DNA of 27,239 bases from CAYFIW01 sp964500645 (GTDB taxonomy: Bacteria; Chloroflexota; Dehalococcoidia; Lucifugimonadales; UBA826). The translations under genes were made by a program, and so were the position numbers. The first letter of the stretch is position 1. Each line of letters opens with the position of its first letter. This document shows positions 20,605 to 27,239 of this stretch, one piece after another. A model generated the notes under the pieces. The model did not search any database and had not been told where the DNA came from. It worked only from the letters and a program-made list of their open reading frames with translations. The stretch covers positions 1-27,239 of the forward strand of contig CAZCOH010000020.1 in the NCBI GenBank assembly GCA_964500645.1, read 5' to 3'.

Positions 20605-21618
20605 CTATTCGCTTCTTGGAAACCATTTGCATCCATATTCTTCCTCACATGCAGAGCAAAACGAAACCCAGTGGTTTGGTTCTACTTCCCTTAGGACTGG
20701 CTCCATAGTCCTGCAATCAGAAGTAGGTTCGGAGCAATTAGATTCAAATCCGCATCCTGCCGGTCTATTTCCAAGATCGGGGGGCATACCTTCGATAGCT
20801 TCCAATCTAACTCTTTCATTATCGCTTGCATCCAACCTAGGAACAGATCTTAACAAACCGATCGTATAGGGATGTAATGGGTTCTTGTAAATCTCCACAG
20901 CTGAGGCTGTCTCGACGATCTTACCCGCGTACATCACTATCACTCGGTCAGCGTAGCGTGCTACCACTCCTAAGTTGTGGGTAATTATTATCTGTGCCGT
21001 TCCCAATTCCTCAGAAAGGTCTCTCATTAGTTCAAGAATCTGAGCTTGAATAGTCACATCAAGAGCTGTTGTTGGCTCATCCGCAATAATCAATTTAGGA
21101 TTACAACTAAGAGCCATAGCAATCATAACTCTCTGTCTCATCCCTCCACTAAACTGGTGGGGATGGTCATCCAGTCTCTGCATAGCATCCGGTATCCCGA
21201 CCATAGTAAGAAGCTCTGCAGCCCGCTCCGCAGCCTGCTCTTTGTTCATATCCTGGTGAAGTTCAAGAGTTTCAGTTAATTGTCGACCAATCGTCAACAC
21301 AGGATTTAGAGACGTCATGGGCTCTTGAAACACCATGGCTATTTTGTTTCCCCTGATTTCTCTCATCTCTTTATCATCTAGGTGTACTAGGTCTTCACCT
21401 TCAAAGAGAACTTCGCCATCCACAATCCTTCCTGGAGGCTGAGGGATAAGTCTCATTATGGACATCGCACCAACGCTCTTTCCGCATCCACTCTCACCTA
21501 CAATACCAACTACTTCCCCTTCCTCTATCTGATAGGATATGCCATCTACTGCCTTAACAACCCCATCAGGGGTAAAAAAATGCGTTTTGAGGTTTTTAAC
21601 CTCCAACAAAGTGGCCAT
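20605..21618 (-). CDS. oppD: Oligopeptide/dipeptide ABC transporter ATPase, OppD/DppD type
   Basis: This is the partner ATPase of the adjacent OppF; the two form the heterodimer on the inner face of a peptide-type importer. The 337 residues have Walker A GESGCGKS (41-48), the signature SGGMRQRVMIAMAL and Walker B LIIADEPTTALD. The C-terminal domain carries the usual cysteine set (CGFESNCSEPTSDC and C321) and the extra C324 and C330 in a tail ending CSACEEEYGCKWFPRSE. ATG 21618 has a GGAG ribosome site 7 bases upstream. A clear promoter lies at 21660-21688, so oppD is probably the first gene of its transcript. The usual permease genes are not upstream, where a nucleotide-kinase-like gene is found. 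Confidence 0.93.
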   Translation of the reverse strand: MATLLEVKNLKTHFFTPDGVVKAVDGISYQIEEGEVVGIVGESGCGKSVGAMSIMRLIPQPPGRIVDGEVLFEGEDLVHLDDKEMREIRGNKIAMVFQEPMTSLNPVLTIGRQLTETLELHQDMNKEQAAERAAELLTMVGIPDAMQRLDDHPHQFSGGMRQRVMIAMALSCNPKLIIADEPTTALDVTIQAQILELMRDLSEELGTAQIIITHNLGVVARYADRVIVMYAGKIVETASAVEIYKNPLHPYTIGLLRSVPRLDASDNERVRLEAIEGMPPDLGNRPAGCGFESNCSEPTSDCRTMEPVLREVEPNHWVSFCSACEEEYGCKWFPRSE

Positions 21619-21659
21619 TCGCTTACTCCAAACTATGTTTTCTAAAATCTTAAGTACGC

Positions 21660-21688
21660 ATTATGGTCTCAACACACATAATGGTCAA
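21660..21688 (-). promoter_or_regulatory. Promoter of oppDF
   Basis: On the minus strand TTGACC (21688-21683) and CATAAT (21665-21660) have the ideal 17-base spacer. A short direct repeat (ATGGTC at 21663-21668 and 21681-21686, plus strand) overlaps both elements and may be a regulator site. The leader is about 35 bases. Confidence 0.6.
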
Positions 21689-21723
21689 CAACAAACTAAC
21701 ATACTAACAGGTTATTAAAAAGC

Positions 21724-22290
21724 TCATTCTCCAATTGGGCCTGTTATCTTACCTTCCTCAAGAGCATGCAATCCGTCTATTACAAGGTCTCTTGCATATT
21801 CAAGACTTACCTCACTTGTGTTCACAACAAGATGATATAAGTCAGGCCTGTCCGGTTCGTCCAAACCAAAAAACTTCTGGAAATAATAGCTGCGAGCGGA
21901 ATCCCTGTTTTGAATCATAGACTCCGCTACATCATGATCTAACTTTTCACGATTCATTATTGTTTTTATTCTGTCCTCTCGATGTGCTATAACGCCTACT
22001 CTTAGGACATTTGGCAGGTCATTAAGTATCACGTGACCTCCCCTTCCTACAAACACCACATTTCCTTCAGCTGCCATGTCCATCATTGTTGAATGAATGG
22101 CCTCTATATAAGTATCATCCTCTAACTCGTGACCTTTTGTTATAACCGGTTGAGGTATGTCTTCATATTCTTCAGTTAAGAANNNNNNNNNNNNNNNNNN
22201 NNNNNNNNNNNNNNNNNNNNNNNNNNNNNNNNNNNNNNNNNNNNNNNNNNNNNNNNNNNNNNNNNNNNNNNNNNNNNNNNNNATACTCAT
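21724..22290 (-). CDS. Cytidylate kinase-like protein, interrupted by an assembly gap
   Basis: The C-terminal 150 or so residues match the cytidylate kinase-like family (Cytidylate_kin2): FVGRGGHVIL, then NVLRVGVIAHREDRIKTI, a RDSARSYYFQKFFG segment and YHLVVNTSEVSLEYARDLV. The start codon ATG 22290, followed by AGT AT, fits the usual MSI N-terminus. The P-loop region between them lies in the 100-N gap, so length and frame across it cannot be trusted; family members usually need more than the 34 residues the gap would allow. Members are P-loop kinases of uncertain substrate, distinct from Cmk. It lies upstream of oppD on the same strand, with the oppD promoter between them. Confidence 0.72.
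   Translation of the reverse strand: MSXXXXXXXXXXXXXXXXXXXXXXXXXXXXXXXXXXFLTEEYEDIPQPVITKGHELEDDTYIEAIHSTMMDMAAEGNVVFVGRGGHVILNDLPNVLRVGVIAHREDRIKTIMNREKLDHDVAESMIQNRDSARSYYFQKFFGLDEPDRPDLYHLVVNTSEVSLEYARDLVIDGLHALEEGKITGPIGE
22183..22282. other. Assembly gap (100 N)
   Basis: A second run of exactly 100 N, inside the kinase-like gene. With the gap at 19315-19414, it shows that 19415-22182 is a separate contig of about 2.8 kb placed by scaffolding. Confidence 0.97.
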
Positions 22291-22383
22291 ATTTTGTAGA
22301 TCACTGCGATGGCTATTCTTGGAAAACTAAAACTTTTTACCTAAAATTGTTATGTAGAAGAACGAACGCATCAGAAGATAAAA

Positions 22384-22893
22384 TTAATATTTCATCACTG
22401 ACACTATTTTATCATCAAGATTCTGACCCGTGCGCAATTTCGTAATCTCCATTAGAACACAAACTCCGACAACTTCGGCTCCCATGGATTCAACCAGATC
22501 AAGAGCGGCATCTGCCGTCCCTCCAGTGGCAATTATATCGTCCACCAGAACAACTTTTTGTCCAGGTATTATGGCATCCCTGTGTATTTCAATTACATCG
22601 GTACCATACTCCAAGTCATAAGAGTGACGATTTGTCGTGTGGGGTAATTTACCTTCTTTTCTAATAGGCACAAAAGGAACACCTAATCTTAAGGAAATGG
22701 GAGCACCAAATATAAAACCCCTTGCTTCTATAGAAACCACAATATCAGGTTCTAGAGGAGCAGCAATTTTCGCCATATGATCCACCGCATTCTCAAATGC
22801 CTCTGGGTCTGCAAGTAGTGGAGTTATGTCTTTGAAAGATATTCCATCTAGAGGGAAATTCTCTATACTCCGTATGTAGTCTCTTAGATCCAT
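22384..22893 (-). CDS. apt: Adenine phosphoribosyltransferase
   Basis: Apt makes AMP from adenine and phosphoribosyl diphosphate for purine salvage in the cytoplasm. The 169 residues match the bacterial enzyme in length. They include the N-terminal YIRSIENFPLDGISFKDITPL stretch (6-26), EARGF (56-60), the KEGKLPHTT flexible loop (79-87) and the PRPP-binding motif KVVLVDDIIATGGTA (113-127). ATG 22893 starts the family-typical MDLRDYIRSI; the ribosome site (AGG, 12 bases upstream) is weak. It is on the same strand as the kinase-like gene, 93 bases upstream of it. Its own promoter is not clear. Confidence 0.95.
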   Translation of the reverse strand: MDLRDYIRSIENFPLDGISFKDITPLLADPEAFENAVDHMAKIAAPLEPDIVVSIEARGFIFGAPISLRLGVPFVPIRKEGKLPHTTNRHSYDLEYGTDVIEIHRDAIIPGQKVVLVDDIIATGGTADAALDLVESMGAEVVGVCVLMEITKLRTGQNLDDKIVSVMKY

Positions 22894-23210
22894 ATGTATT
22901 TCTAACCTGATTTAGTCCTTTATTCTAATAAAATCTGCGAAGCTATCTGGCATGTAATTTAAAACGGTTGGGGTATTTTTCTGAAGACTTAATCTTCACG
23001 TTTCTTTCCTGTTTTGAAAAGCCTCATGAATATGAACTTATTATAAGAGATCATTCTCCCTTACATGAGAGAACTAATAGAACTCCGAATTGATGATTGA
23101 GATAAACAAGTAGTAGAAACCAATTGAATAAACCCAGTGTTTATTGATTCAATTTTTACGGAAATTAATCTGACCAATAAGAAATTTACATTAAAGCGAG
23201 GAACTGCCTA
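22894..23210. other. 317-base divergent spacer between apt and the NIPSNAP-like gene
   Basis: I see no gene here. It holds a possible plus-strand promoter (TTGATT at 23144-23149 and TAATCT after a 16-base spacer) and a hairpin AATAAAC (23127-23133) with GTTTATT (23139-23145), followed 7 bases later by five T. The hairpin could be a weak terminator or attenuator, but nothing upstream on the plus strand is known to need one. The GAGGA ribosome site for 23211 is at its end. Confidence 0.4.
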
Positions 23211-23858
23211 ATGATCACGGAGGAAAGAAAATCTATAGTTTCTGCTGGGTCAATTGATGAATATTTAACCCTATGCCAAAACACAATATGGCCGTCTCTT
23301 AGGGCTTCGAGTGGAAGAGTACTTTGTATGCTTAATGGAATGATTGGAAATCCAACATCTCACATGTTGCAGATGACGGCCTACCAAGACCTAGAATCCT
23401 GGCAAACAGCCCAAGGTGCTTGGAGTATAGAACGTGACTCACTGCTGGAAAAAGAATCTGTGAGAATATTAAGGTCAGTATCATCGCGGCCCAAAGACAC
23501 TATCCCTCCTGAAGACAGACGCCCTGTATACGGATATCGTAAATTTTTAATTTCTCCTAACGATCTTTCAGAATTTGTTACGTGTTCTGAGGAAGGTATA
23601 TGGCCAAGGATCGAAAAAATGGGAGCATCTATACTAGGAATGTGGACCCCAATGGCATCCAGTTCTCCATTAGAAGTGGTATTACTAACTGGATATAATG
23701 GACCCGCACACTGGGAAGAAACACGATTTGACAGTCGTACGGATGAAATCGACGTTGACGTAGATGAATTATGGAGCCGAGAAGAAGCTTTACGCAAAAG
23801 AAGGACACAACTCACTCAAGAAACTTGGGTCGAAATGATGAAGTCCACAGATTTCTAG
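23211..23858 (+). CDS. NIPSNAP-like protein with two ferredoxin-like (dimeric alpha/beta barrel) domains
   Basis: I cannot give this 215-residue protein a function. It is an internal duplication. Residues 13-64 and 117-168 align, sharing C22 with C125, IWP (26-28) with IWP (130-132), a short LxM strand (38-40 and 142-144) and a closing Y/W region. That is the pattern of NIPSNAP-like and other dimeric alpha/beta-barrel proteins, in which the two repeats can fold on each other. Such proteins include small monooxygenases, dehydratases and chaperone-like factors. The C-terminal 40 residues are charged and helical. ATG 23211 has a GAGGA ribosome site 7 bases upstream. A second small protein of similar fold is encoded 48 bases downstream on the same strand. 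Confidence 0.7.
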   Translation: MITEERKSIVSAGSIDEYLTLCQNTIWPSLRASSGRVLCMLNGMIGNPTSHMLQMTAYQDLESWQTAQGAWSIERDSLLEKESVRILRSVSSRPKDTIPPEDRRPVYGYRKFLISPNDLSEFVTCSEEGIWPRIEKMGASILGMWTPMASSSPLEVVLLTGYNGPAHWEETRFDSRTDEIDVDVDELWSREEALRKRRTQLTQETWVEMMKSTDF

Positions 23859-23906
23859 GAAAAACTACTCTACACTTGCAACATAAAAAAGACATGGGAG
23901 ACGAAA

Positions 23907-24191
23907 ATGATTGGGGTGTTAACTCATCACTGGGCAAAAGAAGGGTCGTTTGAAAAAGCAAAGACCTTACTAATAGGAAACGGTGAAGCTCAGAGCAAGG
24001 CTCCTGGTTTTGTGAGCCGTACAACTTTATATTCTAGGTCTCATTCTCGGCAAATCACTTCATTGGTTTTGTGGAAAAGCGATGAAATTTACAACGATTG
24101 GAAAACTAGTCCAGAAAGAAGTGCAGCTATGACCGGAGCTGACGTGCTTTGGGAATCACCCCCAGTTTCTGAAAGATTTGATATCAGTTAA
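23907..24191 (+). CDS. Small antibiotic-biosynthesis-monooxygenase (ABM)-like protein
   Basis: This 94-residue single-domain protein has the ABM layout. There is a first strand (MIGVLTHHWAKEG), a helix (FEKAKTLLIGNGEAQ), APGFVSRTTLYSRS, then ITSLVLWKSDEIYNDWKTSPER with the usual W/W pair of the second helix. ABM-like proteins form dimeric alpha/beta barrels and act as cofactor-free oxygenases, heme-degrading enzymes or signalling proteins. None of the specific active-site residues can be assigned here. A GGGAG ribosome site lies before ATG 23907. It forms a two-gene unit with the NIPSNAP-like gene and converges with fabF 37 bases away. Confidence 0.68.
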   Translation: MIGVLTHHWAKEGSFEKAKTLLIGNGEAQSKAPGFVSRTTLYSRSHSRQITSLVLWKSDEIYNDWKTSPERSAAMTGADVLWESPPVSERFDIS

Positions 24192-24228
24192 GCACTAGAT
24201 ACAAAAAGGCTACTGAGCAACTTACCCG

Positions 24229-25479
24229 TTATTCTTCAAATGCACCGTAAACGATGCAGGCATTCTGCCCCCCAAACCCAAAGTTGTTAGAGAGCGCTTT
24301 CACGACTTTAGACTTCCTACTTTCGTTTGGTACGTAATCTAGATCGCATTCTGGATCGACATTTTGATAATTTATAGTGGGGTGAATTATTCCGGTTTCA
24401 ATAGTTTTCACTACCGCAACTCCCTCCACAGCTCCTGCTCCACCAAGAGCATGTCCAATCATGGATTTTGTAGAGCTAATCGGTACGTTGTAAGCATGTT
24501 CTCCAAAAAAGGATTTTATAGCTTTTGTCTCGGCTTGGTCATTTAGAGGTGTCGAAGTTCCATGGGCGTTTATATAGTCAATCTCATTAATAACGGTATC
24601 CGCATCCTCTAACGCCAATTTCATTGCTCTACGGGCTCCATCTCCTTTTTCATCTGGCTGTACAGCATGAAAAGCATCCGATGACACACCATAACCCAGA
24701 ACCTCCGCCAAAATGTCTGCTCCCCGTGAAATAGCGTGATCCAAATCTTCCAAAACAAGTACTCCTGCTCCTTCAGCTGGAACAAAGCCATCCCTACCTG
24801 CATCAAATGGCCTACTGGCCTCTGTTGGATCACCTTGATATCTACTTAATGCTCTTATTACATGAAATCCGCCTAAGCCAAGCCGACTTATTCCTGCTTC
24901 GCATCCTCCACTCAAAATCACATCAGCAGCACCCCTTCTAATAGCCTCGGTTGCCTCACCTATAGCTTGATTTCCCGCCGCGCATGCTGTTATGACAGTG
25001 TTAGTGTATCCACGAAGACCAAATATCCTACTTATTTGGGCAGCAGCCATATTTGGAAGAATCATAGGAACGAAAAAGGGACTCATACGCATAGCCCCTC
25101 TATCAAATAACACTTTTGCATTAGCCTCGGTGGTTGGAAATCCACCATTACCATTACCCATAACCACACCTAAACGAGTGCCATCCTCACTGGACAAATT
25201 CAATCTTGAATTCTCTAAAGCCGTTGCTGCCGCTGCGACTGCCATCTGCGCAAATCTTGCTACTCTTCTCATCTCTTTTGGATTAGCATATTGCCCAGCA
25301 TCAAAATCATCTACTTCACCGGCGATGTCTGCAGGAAATTCATCTGTATCACATAAAGTAATTTTTCCAATTCCTGATTTACCGCCTATTAAACCAGACC
25401 AATAATCTTCCACACTTTTACCTAGTGGTGACATTACTCCCATGCCGGTAATAACCACTCTGCGTCTACTATTTGTCAT
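24229..25479 (-). CDS. fabF: 3-oxoacyl-ACP synthase II
   Basis: FabF condenses malonyl-ACP with acyl-ACP to lengthen fatty acids. The 416 residues have the Cys-His-His triad: C166 (TACAAGNQA), H306 (NAHGTSTP) and H343 with K338 (KSMIGHALGG). The ending NNFGFGGQNACIVYG is typical. The length fits FabF rather than FabB or FabH. ATG 25479 is preceded by a GGTGGAAC stretch that serves as a ribosome site. It lies 54 bases after folC on the same strand, so they may be co-transcribed. It is about 12 kb from the fabD-acpP cluster; in many bacteria acpP and fabF are adjacent. Confidence 0.95.
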   Translation of the reverse strand: MTNSRRRVVITGMGVMSPLGKSVEDYWSGLIGGKSGIGKITLCDTDEFPADIAGEVDDFDAGQYANPKEMRRVARFAQMAVAAAATALENSRLNLSSEDGTRLGVVMGNGNGGFPTTEANAKVLFDRGAMRMSPFFVPMILPNMAAAQISRIFGLRGYTNTVITACAAGNQAIGEATEAIRRGAADVILSGGCEAGISRLGLGGFHVIRALSRYQGDPTEASRPFDAGRDGFVPAEGAGVLVLEDLDHAISRGADILAEVLGYGVSSDAFHAVQPDEKGDGARRAMKLALEDADTVINEIDYINAHGTSTPLNDQAETKAIKSFFGEHAYNVPISSTKSMIGHALGGAGAVEGVAVVKTIETGIIHPTINYQNVDPECDLDYVPNESRKSKVVKALSNNFGFGGQNACIVYGAFEE

Positions 25480-25533
25480 TGTTCCACCTTAAAAATAATT
25501 AAAAGTGTCTTTATTCTTAAAACCATATCAAGT

Positions 25534-26922
25534 TCATATGATGTCAGGATATAGTTCTGGTTCTAGCATTTTCTTAGATTCAATCACTTCTGCGACAACT
25601 GATAGAGACCCTGTCGCCAAAATCAAGTCAGAATCACCAGCTATCGACTCCACATAATTAAGTGCTTGACTTACAGTGTTGGTCTGATTCAGGCTTTCTG
25701 GGTCCAGCCTGAGACCCACTTGATGTGCAGATTCACGTATGTCCTCGCTAGAAGAAGATTTTGGATGTCTAGACGAAACCGGCAGGAGAACAGGGTCTAA
25801 TGGAAGTAATTCTTCAAGTATTTTTTTGCTGTCGTGATTCTTCAAAGCACCAAACAATACCCAAATATTACCCTGACATTTCCTCTTCGAGAATAATTCA
25901 GAAATTGACTCAGTCAGACGCCTCACAGAGTATGGATTATGCGCGCCATCGACGATCATAAGCTTATTTTCGTCTTCAATAACTTCCATCCTACCTGACC
26001 ACTTAACATTTGCCACACCTTCTTCCACAGATGACTTACTAATTTTGAGCCCATTCTCTATTAGCTGTTCAGAAACACAAATTGATGTGAGTAAATTCTC
26101 AACCTGGTGCTTGCCGTAAAGGGGAAACTCGAGACGATATTCATCCAGCATTCCATTAACTAGTATTGATTGACAGTCAATATCTACTGACAGGACATCG
26201 TACGAATACTGATCAGCTACATTGGTCAATTTAGAATCTTTATTTTCAGCGATTTGGTCAAGAATCTTACTTACTTTTTCAGGATATGGCTGAGGCGAGA
26301 CTATAACAGGAATTTGAGGCTTTATAATGCCTCCTTTTTCATAAGTTATTTCTTCAATAGTGTCCCCCAAAATAGCAGTGTGATCCAAACTAATGGATGT
26401 GATCACCGATAATATTGGCATCAAAATGTTAGTTGCATCTAACCTGCCACCTAACCCAGTCTCCACAACTTGAATGTCAACTTTATTTTTATTAAAAAAG
26501 TGAAATGAGGCTCCTATCATAAACTCAAACCAAGTCATTTCACCGTACGACCCCTCCCTACCAACCTTCAAAACGTAAGGCCACAATTCTTGTACAAGGC
26601 ATGCGAAAGATTCCTTGGATATAGGTTCCAAGCCCACCCTAATTCTTTCCGTTACTGAGTGGAGATGGGGAGAAGTACAAAGACCTGTTACATAACCTGA
26701 TGAATCCAATATTGACGTCAATAAGGCACAGGTACTTCCTTTCCCTTTAGTACCTGCCACGTGTATTGATGGGACATTGTCTTGAGGATTCCTCAGCAAA
26801 CTTAATAACAACTTCATTCGTTCCAAATGAAACGTGGAATGATTGGGATTCTTACTTCCTCTTTCAAAATCAGCCAACGACATAGAAAGAGACAATGCGT
26901 CTTGGTAATTAAGCTTCAACAT
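25534..26922 (-). CDS. folC: Bifunctional folylpolyglutamate / dihydrofolate synthase
   Basis: FolC adds glutamate to dihydropteroate and to folates, using ATP. The 462 residues (from ATG 26922) have the P-loop AGTKGKGST (56-64), the SPHLHSVTERIR segment, ETGLGGRLDATN, the SISLDHTAILG metal/omega region and the C-terminal IVDGAHNPYS motif of the Mur-ligase fold. The frame continues to a GTG at 26988, but family members start near LNYQDAL, which favours 26922; neither start has a clear ribosome site. The upstream leader contains the 10-base palindrome CGACATGTCG (27008-27017) and a possible -10 TATAAT (27094-27089, minus strand). fabF follows downstream. Confidence 0.93.
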   Translation of the reverse strand: MLKLNYQDALSLSMSLADFERGSKNPNHSTFHLERMKLLLSLLRNPQDNVPSIHVAGTKGKGSTCALLTSILDSSGYVTGLCTSPHLHSVTERIRVGLEPISKESFACLVQELWPYVLKVGREGSYGEMTWFEFMIGASFHFFNKNKVDIQVVETGLGGRLDATNILMPILSVITSISLDHTAILGDTIEEITYEKGGIIKPQIPVIVSPQPYPEKVSKILDQIAENKDSKLTNVADQYSYDVLSVDIDCQSILVNGMLDEYRLEFPLYGKHQVENLLTSICVSEQLIENGLKISKSSVEEGVANVKWSGRMEVIEDENKLMIVDGAHNPYSVRRLTESISELFSKRKCQGNIWVLFGALKNHDSKKILEELLPLDPVLLPVSSRHPKSSSSEDIRESAHQVGLRLDPESLNQTNTVSQALNYVESIAGDSDLILATGSLSVVAEVIESKKMLEPELYPDII

Positions 26923-27115
26923 CGAGGATTTAATTTCTGTGTTTTTCAAAACTAATAGTAAAAACTTTGGATTACCAACCAACGGCACGTAAATGGTCAG
27001 CAGAAATCGACATGTCGCTATTAGATTTAGGAGTGCCCATACTGACCCATGTTTGACCGAAAGTTACTTATTCACTCACACACTAGACATTATAAATTAA
27101 AACTTCTAATTATAT

Positions 27116-27239
27116 CTAAGAACTTGCAACTTCCATTTGAGAAGTCCCATTTTCCGCTGCAGAAGTATTATTCGGCTTATTATTCTGTGCTGTAGTTGGC
27201 AACAATCCATTGACACGTTCCACTAAAGAAGCAATCTTA
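27116..27239 (-). CDS. 3' end of an unidentified gene with a low-complexity C-terminus
   Basis: A minus-strand frame enters from beyond the window and ends at a TAG (27118-27116). The 40 or so visible residues start KIASLVERVNGLLP and then turn into an Asn/Ser/Thr/Ala-rich tail (AQNNKPNNTSAAENG...). In some bacteria accD or accA precedes folC, but this tail does not let me identify it. It is on the same strand as folC, about 190 bases upstream of its start. Confidence 0.45.
   Translation of the reverse strand, partial: KIASLVERVNGLLPTTAQNNKPNNTSAAENGTSQMEVASS

Overview
This is a draft-assembly window: two runs of exactly 100 N (19315-19414 and 22183-22282) mark scaffold gaps. The DNA is AT-rich, gene-dense and bacterial. 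The mixture is housekeeping genes (alaS, ruvX, nusB, rpmF, acpP, fabD, fabF, folC, apt, a DAHP synthase) and catabolic or accessory enzymes: a hydroxyacid-oxoacid transhydrogenase, a TcuA-like flavoprotein, an IlvB-like thiamine diphosphate enzyme, a formylglycine-generating enzyme and oligopeptide-transporter ATPases. That mixture resembles uncultured marine Chloroflexota of the SAR202 type. The lineage is inferred from gene content only; no rRNA gene is present. I see no tRNA, CRISPR array, transposase or phage gene.

Layout. Positions 1-2359 (+): the end of a DnaC-like ATPase gene, a HIT-family hydrolase and a HOT/ADHFE1-type iron alcohol dehydrogenase. Positions 2416-3659 (-): a DAHP synthase behind a good sigma-70 promoter and a leader that contains an intrinsic terminator, so it is probably controlled by attenuation. 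Positions 3690-4694 (+): a catalytically complete formylglycine-generating enzyme preceded by an 8-bp-arm inverted repeat. Positions 4706-5686 (-): an exosortase-family protein and a small four-helix membrane protein. Positions 5962-9050 (+): alaS-ruvX. Positions 9067-10092 (-): a zinc-type alcohol dehydrogenase. Positions 10295-12864 (-): an operon yceD(DUF177)-rpmF-fabD-nusB-acpP with a clear promoter and a perfect 16-bp palindrome just before the first gene.

Positions 13071-16355 (+): the TcuA-like flavoprotein and the thiamine diphosphate enzyme, the second with its own likely promoter. A perfect 17-bp inverted repeat follows at 16375-16440. Positions 16397-19270 (-): a tight three-gene unit: a uronate-dehydrogenase-like SDR, a BpsA-type branched-polyamine synthase, and a soluble DUF2156 (phosphatidylglycerol lysyltransferase C-terminal) protein. 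Positions 19415-22182 are one contig placed between the gaps, with oppF, oppD and a truncated cytidylate-kinase-like gene (-). Then come apt (-), two small dimeric alpha/beta-barrel proteins (+), fabF (-), folC (-) and the low-complexity 3' end of an unidentified gene (-).

The best candidates for new biology are the SDR-BpsA-DUF2156 unit (a polyamine synthase beside an aminoacyl/acyl-transferase fold, in what looks like a non-thermophile), the DAHP synthase leader attenuator, the exosortase pair with no visible substrate, and the extra C-terminal cysteine motif shared by both Opp ATPases.
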